64,000 bases of DNA from Cyclina sinensis (GCA_012932295.1 JAAONU010000004.1:23568872-23632871); one strand, 5' to 3'. Positions 47,955 to 59,578 are shown, counted from the first letter of the stretch. Notes: a model not told the origin generated them from the letters alone. Program-made: numbers and translations.

Positions 47955-48606
47955 TATATACTATAAATGAACAGGTGTAATAGGAAACTTTGTCAACGAA
48001 TCATAAAGATAATATAAGACGACGGTGATCTATTTGAGAATTTGAAATTTATAAGCAGGTCTTATAGCAAAAAAAAAAAATTAAAATGTACAATTGTTTG
48101 AAGTAGCTTATATTGCATTATCGTATTATTAACAGCTCTTTTGATTTTTCGTCACCGACAATGTCTAAATTGTTCAACTGTTACCCTTAAAAATTGAAAT
48201 ATTTTTAAATGAATCTTCATTAAAGTAACACGTTCTGCAACTGGTAAGAAGAATCTTAGTCTTATATTAAGTCTTATAAATTCTATGCTTTAACTAAGTG
48301 TCATTTATCATTACTGACATCATCATTCCATGTCCTTTGCAGTAATAGCTGCAAAGACTATGTTGGGGAAAAGATCAAATTTTTTCCGGATGATTTTACG
48401 GAGCTATTTTTAAAGAAATATCAAATATGAAATGCGTAATATGAATATGCCTTCTATAATAAACAATAACATAATTATGCGAGCTGTATAAAAAGAAATA
48501 AAATTTATCACTGACTGATAAAAGGCATGATTTATTATCATGATAAAAGTATACATTTGCGTATTTTGTTTTATGATGTATGTTAAAGGGGACATGTAAT
48601 GGAGAC
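47955..48606. other. Non-coding DNA between the 49-bp repeats
   Basis: AT-rich. Frames on the minus strand at 48.4-48.6 kb are not recognisable as genes. Confidence 0.4.
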
Positions 48607-48655
48607 ACAAAGCACTTTCAATATGAACCAGTCAGGCCTACATTATATGTATATT
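48607..48655 (+). repeat. 49-bp direct repeat, copy 2
   Basis: See the copy at 47,906. The copies lie about 700 bp apart with unrelated DNA between them. Confidence 0.8.
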
Positions 48656-48779
48656 CCTAATATGCCTTTTCTTCGTTCTTATTTTTTAATATATATTTCT
48701 ATGTTTAAGTAGCTGAAATTAGAGTAAAGGTGTTTAAAACCGACCTATTCATTGTTGCTAATGAATCAAGCGGATCATA

Positions 48780-49740
48780 ATGGAGGAATATAATTATAGG
48801 ATAGAATCTAGGAGACAGTTTGAAGAAGAAAGACCAAACGGTGAACTTTATTATTTACAAGAGCAGGATGCCATTTATCCTGATGGAGATGATGACATTG
48901 ATGTTATGATGCTTCCACATTGGGCAAAAGAGGTGTCGAATAGCAAGTGCAAAGCACCTTTCACTGCCACACTTGGGTCTTCTCCAGCAGACCTGTTGTA
49001 CATGCCAACACTTCACCTTTCATGTTTCAGCAGTACCAGCTCCGAGTGAGTTTGCGTCCATTTTAACGCCAACATCTATGATTGGATTAATCTCAAGTAT
49101 CTTGTACAGTCATGCAAATCTGTCAACTATGCAACCATTAACAACCCTATGCTTGCGAGACCTGTTCTTTCTCTTTCCTCGTCACAGTAAGTAACATCTA
49201 ACCTTCTGCAATTAAGACCAGTCTCTTCCAAACCAATGTTACAAAGGTTATTATACCAGATTAGTGAAAGATAAATAAAACTCCACAGGGTTCGAGGATA
49301 TATTGCTAGGTCTTCTGAAGGCAGCCGCTGATTCTGACCCTTTAATGACAGGGAAACATCATGAATCAAAACAGGAAAAAAGAGCTAGTGATGATGAAGA
49401 AGGAGCCTTGAAGAAAGTGAGGAGGGATGACTACACATGAACTTCATTTTCCCAGGGTTCTGATTATACTCTACAGGCAAACGGGACTGGAAGAGCAATC
49501 AACAATATTGCTGGCCATGGACCGAAGCAGTCGTGCTATTAGGTGTCATAACAAAACTTTCATAGAAATTGTCATTGGTGTGAAAAGGATTGAGAAAATT
49601 CTGGAAATTCAGTCGGACAAGCTAAGACCCTCATTTAGGGAAAGTAGAAGGGACAGTAAAGAAAGTATCAGGATATCATTATTAGAAGAGTGTCCAACAA
49701 AAGTAACCTTGAAATTATTAAATAATGCAGTATTTTCTAC
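48780..49740 (+). pseudogene. Unidentified gene fragment with a splice-like intron and a Myb/SANT-like stretch
   Basis: ATG at 48,780 opens a charged frame (EEYNYRIES, then an acidic DGDDDIDVMM stretch). It meets a TGA at 49,047 and then stays open to 49,186. A GTAAGT donor (49,187) and a CCACAG acceptor (ending 49,288) delimit a plausible 102-bp intron. After it, a frame at 49,291-49,440 reads FEDILLGLLKAAADSD and then a basic stretch (KQEKRASDDEEGALKKVRRD). From 49,518, PWTEAVVLL in one frame continues as NKTFIEI.IGVKRIEKI.EI in another, together resembling a Myb/SANT-like (trihelix) helix pattern with one frameshift. The frame shifts and internal stop suggest a dead copy. I cannot name the gene; domain assignment is tentative. 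Confidence 0.4.
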
Positions 49741-51935
49741 AAATTTTATCAGATGCAACGAACATTTTAAAAAAATAACGTGTTTGCGTATAACAAATCA
49801 AGAAGAGAAGACTAGTTATTCTAGCATAAAATCGCTTGTTCTTGCCCGTTTTGCCTATGTTTTAACGAGAGCAAAAAGATGTGTTAACAAGGAAGTTCTC
49901 CCGCTCACGCGCTGTTATTACCCGTTTTCAGTTATGCGCGTTACAGGGCCTTTGTAAATAATGGACGCTGGTCCGTCTTTTTTGCCCCAAATCGGCAGTT
50001 TATGTAAATTTGCAGGTCGGAAAGTAGACAAAACATTCATGATTATTGAATATTTTTGTCTATTCTAGCACAACGTGAGTTCAAATAGCCATACAAGCCG
50101 TCAGTGTATACTATCAATCGTTAATCCACATGAAATCCTTCCAAATATTTTTAATCGACACTTTTTAAGTTTCAAGATGGCCGCTCGACAGGTTGAAACA
50201 GGTTGACGTGTCGCCCTGAAACGCATATTTAAAACACGTATCCATAACAACCTAAAGGCAACTGTACTATTATTTATTTTTTTTGTTTCGTTAACATGTC
50301 TTTTCTAGATCATTGTATGCTAGAATAGCGTTAAAGCACGTTTTTTCGTGTTATAACATCTGCAGAATCCCTTGGGATATGGAAGTGCCCGAGCCCTACG
50401 TGTTATAACACGAAAAAACGTGCGTTAACCCTATAATATCAATAGTATTGTTTATGAAAATTGAATATTTGCACGACTTTTACGGAACTTAGAAGTTCAT
50501 ATTGAATGTTTGATTTTGCATGGCATAAATTAAATCAGGCAGCATTCTCAAGATAAGGAACACACTTCTGAAATTAACAGCAACCGTAAAGTGAGCAGAG
50601 AATTGAAAATCTTGAACCGACCAGTTCATAAGTGATCCAAGGCATTTTCAATATTTTCCCGGAGTGTCGCTCCGGGTGTATAAATCGTGTGGGTTGAGAC
50701 ATTTGTTTCGAAAAGTGAAATATTATGTCAGTTACATTTGTTCTAAAAAGATGAAACACAAAAATATTCAAATGTCATGCAATTAATATTTATTCGTTTC
50801 TGTTTTGCTGTAAGAAAAATGAGGTTTTTAATAAAAATAATAATGATAATAATTTAATACAAAATAAATATCCGTCGTATTAAAAATTAAGGAAGTTCAT
50901 GACTGGATGCTCCGTGTGGCATATACAAACGATATTTATTCAGGGATGCATCTTTGTCCGGTTGTTATTCATTTGACAATATTTCCATTTTGTTTCTAGT
51001 GTGCGCGCTTCATATTTGCAACGAATCGTTAAGAACCTTAACTTGTTTTTTTCATAAAGATATGTATTCCATCTTCCTCTGTTAGACATATGCATTCGTC
51101 TGCATGTTTTTAATTGTACAGTTACGCTTTTAAACTACCTTAACGTGCGATGAATTGGCAAATAAAAGAGCACTTGATAGAAACTTTTTATCATATTAGT
51201 CAAGAGAAAGGAAGTCAACACGTACAGTGTGATTTATGTTATTCACGTTCCCAAAATACCAACGAAGAACCCCGGCAGCCAAAAATAATTTTTCAATTTT
51301 TCAAGCATAACGTGTGCATAAAGTTTTTTTCTTTGTTCTTTGTATTTCACGTCTTAGAATACAATGACACGTAACTTTACGGGCTCCATGTCATGGCTTA
51401 CATCGTTCTTTTTAACGATATTATTTGAAGCTCACTAAAAGACAAATATGTACAATTCACGAATGAAGAACGGACCACAAACAGAGAGGTCGTCTTCCAC
51501 AATATTACTTTTACAGTAAAGAGATTGCAACGGAAACCCTGATTTTATTCAAAGTAATGGCATACAATTTATCTTAGTGCCTGAAAATCAAAGAAAAAAT
51601 TTAAATATCTGACATTTTACTACATTTCTAAATGTCCACTGCCGCTACCGGAACATTTCTTGGTGAATTTCGCCACTGTCATGCCGATCACGGTATGTAT
51701 TTATAACAAAGTTCAATGAAAACATTTTATTTGCTTTTACATTAAAAACAGACAGACAAAGGACGTAAAATGGAAATTTGAGATTATTTCGTCAATCATC
51801 GTGTTATACACACAATTTGTTTTTTCTAAATTGTGTTTTCTTGGAAAATCATTCTATAAAATAATATTGAAACTGTTTGTCAATAACAACAATCCTGATC
51901 TAATTACACGAATTTGATAAAGCTTCGTGTTTGGA
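49741..51935. other. Non-coding DNA with one strong hairpin
   Basis: Apart from the hairpin at 50,331-50,426 no gene or repeat border is clear. A short inverted match TATTCTAGCAT / ATGCTAGAATA (49,818 and 50,318) might mark the ends of a small element. The 51,150-51,374 frame is unremarkable. Confidence 0.4.
50334..50425. repeat. 23-bp perfect inverted repeat (hairpin)
   Basis: GCACGTTTTTTCGTGTTATA and its reverse complement TATAACACGAAAAAACGTGC, extended to 23 bp per arm, lie around a loop of about 40 bp. Confidence 0.85.
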
Positions 51936-52205
51936 TATTTTGGGTTATGCCCCTTAGAGCATCACCCAGTATAGTGGCGAGTTTTCGAACTGCGACAGTC
52001 TCTATTGACAAAGAATATATATACAGCAGAGCGTCTAGAGCCGGAGATTTTCGGACATCCTTATTCTGCGACCCTACAATCCTAACTGCGGTCCCATTTG
52101 CGACCCTAGTTCTAACGATGTGCAATCATTAGATTTCTCTTAATGATAATGAGCGAGAGTTTAAAAAATGAAGGAATCTGCATTCAATGTATTGAATTTG
52201 ATTGT
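51936..52205 (+). repeat. Local direct duplication, left copy
   Basis: 'cagtatagtggcga.ttttcgaactgcg', 'gattttcggacatccttatt', 'tgcggtcccatttgcgaccct' and 'ttcaatgtattgaatttgat' recur in the same order at 52,690-52,940. Indels differ between the copies, so no conserved frame is proposed. Confidence 0.8.
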
Positions 52206-52617
52206 TTATGCCCCCGAAGGGAGGCATATAGTTTTTAAACTGTCCATCCGTCGGTCCGTCCGTCAAACCGTCCAAAAACTTTAACATTGGCCATAACGTC
52301 CTTCTTAGTGGATTTACTTCATACTTGGGCACAACACCCCTTTAGACAAGACCTTCCCATTGACCTATATTTGTTTGACCTTGACCCCTGAATGACCTTT
52401 ACCTTGGACATCCAATTGTCTGCAAACTTTAACATTGGCCATAACTTCCACATTAGAAGGTGGATATACTTCATACTTGGACACAACACCCCTTTGGACA
52501 AGACCTTCCCACTGACTTATACTTGTTTGACCTTGACCCATGAATGACTGGTTCTCAATGCAAAATTCAAAGCACCACTTCGGGGGCATAGTCATCTTAC
52601 AGTGACAGTTCTTGTTT
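52206..52617 (+). repeat. Interspersed repeat family T, copy 6 (best preserved)
   Basis: Starts 'tatgcccccgaagggaggca', contains two tandem units ('aactttaacattggccataa' occurs twice) and ends 'cacttcgggggcatagtcat' then 'cagtgacagttcttgttttc'. CCCCCGAAG at the start and CTTCGGGGG near the end are inverted. It inserted at the right end of the left duplicate. Confidence 0.8.
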
Positions 52618-52689
52618 TCATTATGATTAGCAAATATTTGTTTGTGTTTTTAGACCAGTGATTTGTTAAGATTAAGCATATATTTTTTA

Positions 52690-52940
52690 TTGGATTATGA
52701 CCCTTAGGAAATCATCCAGTATAGTGGCGACTTTTCGAACTGCGTCTATTGACAATGAATACGTCTGTAGATTTTCGGACATCCTTAATTTACAAGCCGG
52801 CAATCCTATCTGCGGCCCCACTTGCGGCCCTAATTTTAAAAATTTGCAAAATTATTCCATGTGAAATGTCTTATAATGTTTATAAGCGAGAGTTAACGAT
52901 GAAGGAAGCTGCTTCAATGTATTGAATCTGATTCTATTAC
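52690..52940 (+). repeat. Local direct duplication, right copy
   Basis: Pairs with 51,936-52,205; see that entry. Confidence 0.8.
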
Positions 52941-53620
52941 GACAGCAAGAAAATTTAAATTTATTTTCTGCACACACAACAAGACACTTACAAATCAGAC
53001 GACTATGGCGTTTTTACAACTGTTTTTGCCTTGAAGTAATGTTTTACAATTCTAGAAACATTTGAAAAAACGTTAGATTTGACAATTTAACATTGAAGCA
53101 ACATTAATAAATCCTTCGAATGTCAACAATTTTAACAATTCCCTAGAATTCACAAAAATGTCTTTAAATCCAGTAGGTGAGGTGAGCGTTGCTAGAATAA
53201 CTGTGTATTGCTATATATATTTGAATTTATTTGTCGTCGATACCGGTTGCCCATAAGACCGACGTCCGATGAAGTGGTTACTTATTTTAGGTACAGAAAG
53301 CATCTCATTCCAGACCATTGCTCCTGCATGATGCTGGCTTAAAAAGACATGTTGAAATGTGACAACAAAATGCAAAATATAATGGTTTCATTTCAAATGT
53401 GTAAGTGAATATAATGCACACTGGACACACTGTAAGTCTTGTAAAATATAGAATTGTTATATTGTTCGATTTTATAATTTTTCCCCTTTTTAAGATCTGT
53501 TTACGATACTTTAAATACTTTCTAAAGATATTACTTACATGGACAGAAATATTAAAGCAAGAAAATAACTATCAATGTCGCAAGAGATACTGCATATAGA
53601 TGTGATCACTTGTACAGTTC
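52941..53620. other. Non-coding DNA, nothing recognised
   Basis: No exon, RNA gene or repeat border was seen. Confidence 0.4.
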
Positions 53621-54088
53621 AATTGTAATTTGCCCTTGAGTCGATTTTGCACTTGAGTCGAACGTTTTTGACTCCGTCTCTATCGATTTCTCCCATTTCT
53701 AACGATGCCAATGCGTTTGTGTTGTCTTTGTCCATCCTTTCCACTTTTTGCAGCACCTTTTTGTACAATACAAATAACGTTTGCATCTGTTTCCCTGGAT
53801 GCTTTTGTGTACGTAGTACACTGAAATTTTCGTGGCGGGGAATTGGAAATTTTTAAACATACAAACTTCAGAGACTACAAATGTAAGTAAATAAGCCTTT
53901 TTTTCCTTAATTCTTATCAACGTTTTGCGTCAATTATTGTTTTTTCCATAAACTCTTCGTTGTAAGTGCAAAAAACCGATGAAAAAGTGCAAGAAAGAGG
54001 TAATCTTGGTCACACTAGTGTTTGCCATTGACTCAAACAAAATTCGCCCTTGAGTCGAACGGGTGTCCGACTCAGGGGCAATACAAAA
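53621..54088. mobile_element. MITE-like element with GAGTCG termini, about 0.47 kb
   Basis: The left end has 'ttgcccttgagtcg' (53,630-53,643) and the right end 'cgactcaggggcaa' (54,068-54,081), inverted with one mismatch. 'cttgagtcgaacg' occurs just inside the left end (53,652) and again before the right end (54,049). The interior has no coding capacity. The exact borders and any target duplication are unclear. Confidence 0.55.
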
Positions 54089-54822
54089 ATCACATTACAG
54101 TTTTCATACAATGCTCTTAGTTTATTTGAAGGTACAATTTTGATCAACTGATCTTGACTAAATATAGTTCACTACACTTAAATAAATCATAGATTGTAGT
54201 TTGAAGCAACCAGTGCCGGTATACATAAAGCACTTCCGACATTAAAATATCATTTTCACTCAAAATCTCGTACCTACTTTTCATTTTTATATAGAACTAA
54301 GCCTTATCCGGAAGAAGCTCTAAGCAGTGCTGTACAAGAGGTAAAGCAAGAGTCCTTATCGATAAGAGCTGCAGCGAGCAAGTACATCGTTCCAGTCAGT
54401 ACCTTGCATGACAGAGTTTTTGGAGGAATCACTGCAAGTGCTAAATGGGGAAAGCTAACACTACTGCCTTTAGCAAAAAAGAAGGAAGGGATTAATCATG
54501 CACTACAAAGAGCCGATATGGACATTGGTTTTTCAAAGGAAACTTTCATACGGTTTGCTTGACAGTTTGCTGAATCGGAAGGGGTGATATTCAAGAACGT
54601 AGTGGCATCTGAGAAGTGGTGGCGGGGTCTAAAAAAACGACACCAAGAATTATCTATCGGGACTCAAGAACCCACAGGTCGTTGGAGGCATATGTCGGTG
54701 ACAAGACTCCGCATGTCACGATATTTTTCACAGTTGAAGTCCGTGCTAGTAGAGAATAACCTTCTTGACAAAAGTCCTTATATATGGAATATGGATGAGA
54801 CTGGGATATATTTATCAACGAA

Positions 54823-55138
54823 CGGTATTCTTGTATAGAGTTAAGATCTGCACTCGTATTTACCTCTTGTATTAGGTAGGGGCACTTTGTTTTTGTCTGT
54901 GGTGTTAGTCTCCCATCGTCGTCTGCCTGTATAGATACGCTGTTTGTAACATTCATGCATCGTATATGTTTCAAATCTGTGCATGTCTTTTTGTCAAATA
55001 TTGTTTTATCATATCTTCCTATTATATAGCTGCTTTTCTCTATTTTTTTATTTTATACACGTGTTAATAGCGAAAATAGCTCATGAGTTATTTAAATTTG
55101 AAAACCGACTTTAAATCAAACTCTTGTATCTAAGTCTT
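54823..55138 (+). other. Probable intron in the pogo-type gene
   Basis: ACG|GTATTC on the left and AAGTCTTAG|CAAG on the right. Joining the flanks restores the family order DETG...ARKGS across a split codon. The interior carries stops in all frames. Confidence 0.55.
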
Positions 55139-56845
55139 AGCAAGAAAGGGCTCGAATATGTTGTATGCTAAGTCATCTTCATCGAGAGAACTTGTGACCA
55201 TAATAGCATGTGGTAGTGCTGCGGGTCGTGTGATTTCTCCCAGTGCAATTATTCACGGCAAAACTGTAAGAGCTCTGAGATTTTACGACACCAATAATGC
55301 TCCAGTGGGTTAGTGTAAAAATCTGCACAAGAATTGGTTTTCTTTTCATTCTGTTTCATTCATTGTATTTTTCCTTATTGTTTCTGTTCTGTAACATTCT
55401 TTTTAAGTAATTCCATATTTATACCCTGCACATAGTCGAAACGCACACCACCAGGAAAGCGGATGCATTTTATAACAAGTATTTGTACTTCCTGTTGGAT
55501 CTAGTTTTGTTTCTTTTATATAGACTGTATAGCGCATTTTTAATGTTGGAAATACATGACGAAAATCCATCGCAGACCCAAATGTTGTTGCAACATTTGC
55601 CGAGAATATCAATTATTTCATATATGGGTAACAAATTAATGCTTTATATGTACCAAGTTGAAGGTTTCCAACAGTGGCTGGACAAAACAGGGAATTAGCG
55701 AACTCTGGTTTTTGGAAGTCTTTCTGTAGAACATTGGCCTATCACGTCCGCAAGTACTTTTTATGGATGGACATGACTCCCATCACCATGTGTAATTTGT
55801 TCCCGAAGCTAGAAAAGCAGAAATAATTTTGGTGGAGCTACCAATCAAGACGAGTCATTCCTCTCGGCCTTTTGATAGGTTTAATTATTACCATATCCAA
55901 AAGCTTGTATTTACGGCTACGATTTTATTATACTTATTTATCATCCGCAACCGAAGGCAGACGGCATATAAATTAGTCCGTTCGTCTGTTTGTCCATAGT
56001 CATATCTCTGAAATATCTGGTGCCTTTTCAATGCAACTGTCTCTACATGTATCTTACCAGGAATAGACCCCGCATACGGCAAACTTTGTAAAGGCTGTGT
56101 GTAGCCGTGGGTTAGAATGAACTTAGCAACAGGATATTAAAGCAGTCTGAGCAGTATATGAGCACAACTGGAAAATTCTTTGGGGATAGTTGTATGCTGT
56201 CTTTTGTAGTACACAACATCACAATTTCAGGCCCGTATTCAAGGCACTGAAGTCAAGCTGGTCTGAGCATGTGCACAACTTCACAGCAACAACTGGGGTA
56301 ACTGTCGGCCACGGACAATTTTAATGACGTTCAAGTTAGCCTAGACAGAGTCAATGACAGCTGAAAATGTAGCATCTGGGTTTCTAGCAACTGGTATATG
56401 CCCTTATAACCCGGTAGCTATACCGGATAAAGCCTACGCACCAGCAGAGCTATATACTGCTGAACCAGTCAATGCTCTTGATACTGCCCCTGAGATTGAA
56501 CCCCTAGTGCCATCTGCACCAGTCTCGTCTAATGCCCCAGGAACGGTGTCTGCTTCCATTGGTAGCAATAACAATGCTGTACTGTCACTTGCGACGCCCA
56601 CTGTATCTCACAATGACGCAGTCGAGCCACCTTATGTACCTAATACATCTCAACTTTTGGGAGATCCTGATAGTACGATAACCACTGACACCAGCCTTTC
56701 AACCACTAGCCCACAAGGCGAGGAGGTAATTGTTTCCCCAGATATACATGGTGACAGTGGGACTGTAGACCTTCCTCTTGTCTTAACTGAAGATGCTATG
56801 CTTGAGCTGCTGCAAGATCAGTTGCCAGTTTTTTCTGGAGCAGCA

Positions 56846-57013
56846 ACAAGTACATATGAGGCCCAGGCAGTGTCATGCCTGCAGTCTGAGAGTGTCAGCG
56901 AGTGTACTGCAGACATAGCACTGTCTGTTACAAGTACAGATGAGGCCAAGGCAGTGTCATGCCTGCAGTCTGAGAGTGTCAGCGAGTGTACTGCAGACAT
57001 GGCAATGTCTGTC
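56846..57013 (+). repeat. 84-bp tandem duplication inside the pogo-type C-terminal tail
   Basis: Two in-frame 28-codon units, each with EA.AVSCLQSESVSECTAD. They differ at about eight bases, so the duplication kept the frame and then diverged slightly. Confidence 0.9.
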
Positions 57014-57376
57014 ATAGTATCGGCCATTACTGAGGAAAAGAAACAGAGTTATGAACAAGCCTTTATGTCAAGTAAAGTCATAAATGACTCCATGTATACT
57101 ACTTGGTGCATGTTTAAAAGCAAACAGTATAAGCTAACCACTGTCAAAACATTGCCCCAGACAAGTAACCCTCTATCAACTATTCCAAAACAACAAACCT
57201 AACTCGAAGAAAAAAGGCCCAGTATTTTATAGTATCCTTTGACGAGGCGTTTAGCCAACCGACAACAAGTAAACTTGAAAAGGAAAGAAGCAGAGGCGGA
57301 AGAAAGGAGGAGACTTTAGCCATAAAACAAGAAAAGAAACGTGTAAAATGTGAAAAGGTAGTACTTAACACAGTTT

Positions 57377-58449
57377 AAGTCACAAGTTTATTTGGTTCTA
57401 CATGACACTGAAAAATGAACACTAAAACAGTTTACATTCGTCTGAAGTTGTTGTCTACTAGATCTAGTCTGTATGAATGAATTTTTAACCACTGTTTGGC
57501 TAGAGTCTAGGAAATAAAATGTTCTCTCTAGTTTGAATAATGCTTGATTTTATCTACTAGTCTGTTTAGTTCCTCCAGTTCCTCCTCTTATACATATTCA
57601 GTTATGTATTTGACAAGAAAGACCTGACTCTTTGGAACAAATTTCATCCTTATGCCATTCTGTAATTGTTTTTATAAATATTATTAATGCGAATGTGTGA
57701 ATATTTCGTAATTAATGACTCCAGCTGTATGTGCAGAAGAAATAAATCGTCATGGTCGTAGTACCACTCTCTGACGTACATATCCTCCAATAACTGGATA
57801 GCATACCATGTGCTCTCCTTATCGTGTCTACAAATCTCACGCTGTAAATAAGATTTGTAATGTTATTTGCCATATCTTATTGTACATGTAAGGAAGTCAG
57901 AGTTAACAGTTAGAGAAAACGTCCTCAAATTTAACTAATCAAAAAAACCCACAATCATGTCAACTTTCTCTTTAATTAAAACAAAAGTGAGAAACACACA
58001 GCACTAAATCAAATCTCTTTATAAAAGAACAAAAGATACTGGTTGAAGTTCTTGAAACCGGATACTTCTCTTGAATCTGGAGTTATTTAGAGACGCAAGC
58101 AAACACACAGATCTAAGGAAAATGGCGCCTTGTGATATATTATGATTCATCCAATCCAATCGAGGGTTTTGACTGATCTGATATGTAATAATATAGGATA
58201 TATGTAACTGACAAAATATAAACCCTCAGTACTTCTAGTCCTTTTTGGAATTGTGTTGAAATATGAATAAAGTACTGGTTTTGTACAAAAAAATATGTAC
58301 TGCAGAAATAGGAACCTCGAAATTGTATCACGAAAAAAATAACACAATGTATATAACACCCGCCTCTAATGTCTGGTTAGTGTGTACACGAAGCCCTTTA
58401 CTAAAACTAATGATACACTGGTATATAAAAAGTCTGCATTTCGCAATTC
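57377..58449. other. Non-coding DNA, nothing recognised
   Basis: No second pogo terminus, exon or RNA gene was recognised. Confidence 0.4.
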
Positions 58450-59565
58450 GAATAACGTACCGTGAACTGGCAACAAGTCTGCAGTTTGCAGTTCGCAATT
58501 CGCAGTTCAAACTGCAAACTGCGAACCAATTTGCAGTTCACAATTTGAATCGAAAACTGGCAACTAATTTTCATTGAACGGCTAATTCGGAATGAGAAGT
58601 TGTATTTCGCTATTCAGTTAGGAAAACTCATGTTAGGTTTGCAGTTCGCAAAATTTTCTGCGGTTCGCAACTTGAAACGCGAACTGCAAATTGCCAACTG
58701 GTTTGCCATTCACAATTCGAACTGGCAACTAGTCTGCAGTTTGCAATACGAATCATGAACTACGAAATGGCAACTAGTCTCTACTCAAACAGCATACTGG
58801 AAACATTTCGAATAGCAAACTGGTGACTGGTTTGCATTTATACAGTTTGCAATTCTTATCGCGAACTGCTAACTGGCAACTTATTTGTTGTTCGAAGTTC
58901 GCGATTCGAATTTTTTTGTCCTGCAAACCAGTTCGCGATTCAAGTTGAGAACTGCCGGCATCTTTGCGAACAGCAAACATAACATAAGTTTCCTAATAAA
59001 AAAAAACAACAAACAACTTCTCATTCACAATTAGCCGTTCAAATGAAGATTAGTTGCCAGTTCTCGATTCAAATTGTGAACTGCAAACATGTTCGCAGTT
59101 TGCAGTTTGAAGTGCGAACTGCAGACTAGTTGCCAGTTCGCATTTCGAAATTCGAATTGCGAACTGCAGACTTTTTGCCAGTTCCCGATTCGAATAAAGA
59201 ACTTCGAACTGTGAACTTCAGACTAGTTTCAAGTTCGCAGTTCGCTATTCGAATTGCGAACTACAGACTAGTTGCTCGTTCGCAATTCGAATAGCGAACT
59301 GCGAACTGCAGACTAGTTGCCAGTTTGCAGTTCGCGATTCGAATTGCGAAATGCAGACTATTTGCCAGTTCCCGATTTGATTAAAGAACTTCGAACTGTG
59401 AACTGCAGACTAGTTTTAAATGTGCAGTTCGCGATTCGAATTGCGAACTGCAGACTTGTTGCCAGTTGGCGATTGGAATCTTCGAATCGCGAACTGCAAA
59501 CTGATTTTTACTTTCCAGTTCGCGATTCGAACTGCGAACTGCAAACCAACTTTGCGGATATGCAA
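58450..59565. repeat. Palindromic GCAGTTCGCRATTCGAA array with long inverted arms
   Basis: Dozens of degenerate short units built from 'gcgaactgcagactagttgccagttcgca'-like pieces, purest at 59,040-59,560. The core TTCGCGATTCGAATTGCGAA is nearly its own reverse complement. A longer inverted repeat joins 58,455-58,606 ('actggcaactaattttcatt', 'gaacggctaattcgg', 'gagaagttgt') with 59,018-59,145 ('acaacttctcattcac', 'attagccgttcaaatgaaga'). Short open frames on both strands (repeats of N-C-E-L and A-N-C-R-L type) come from the repeat itself. Confidence 0.8.
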
Positions 59566-59578
59566 TAAGAACATCTTG

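Larger units (their letters stand above)
54302..57376 (+). pseudogene. Decayed pogo/Tigger-type transposase gene (jerky-like, DDE_1), with intron-like gaps
   Basis: Conserved pieces appear in order. 54,302-54,822: a Pipsqueak-type helix-turn-helix (YPEEALSSAV, then SIRAAASKY and VSTLHDRV), a CENP-B-like part (FKNVVASEKWWRGLKKRHQE) and WNMDETG with the first catalytic Asp. 55,139-55,311: ARKGSN, SSSRELVTIIACGSAAG. 55,671-55,878: GWLDKTG, RPQVLFMDGHDSHHH (second Asp), KTSHSSRPFD (third Asp). 56,354-57,202: MTAENVASGFLATGICPYNP, the usual C-terminal motif, then a long low-complexity tail. Gaps have GT...AG borders (for example 54,823 to 55,138), so the gene was probably spliced. In-frame stops (TGA at 54,560, TAG near 55,725, TAA near 55,788, TAG near 56,340) and frameshifts make it inactive. 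The protein would be a DNA-binding cut-and-paste transposase; host-domesticated relatives exist, but the stops argue against that here. Terminal repeats were not found. Confidence 0.85.
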
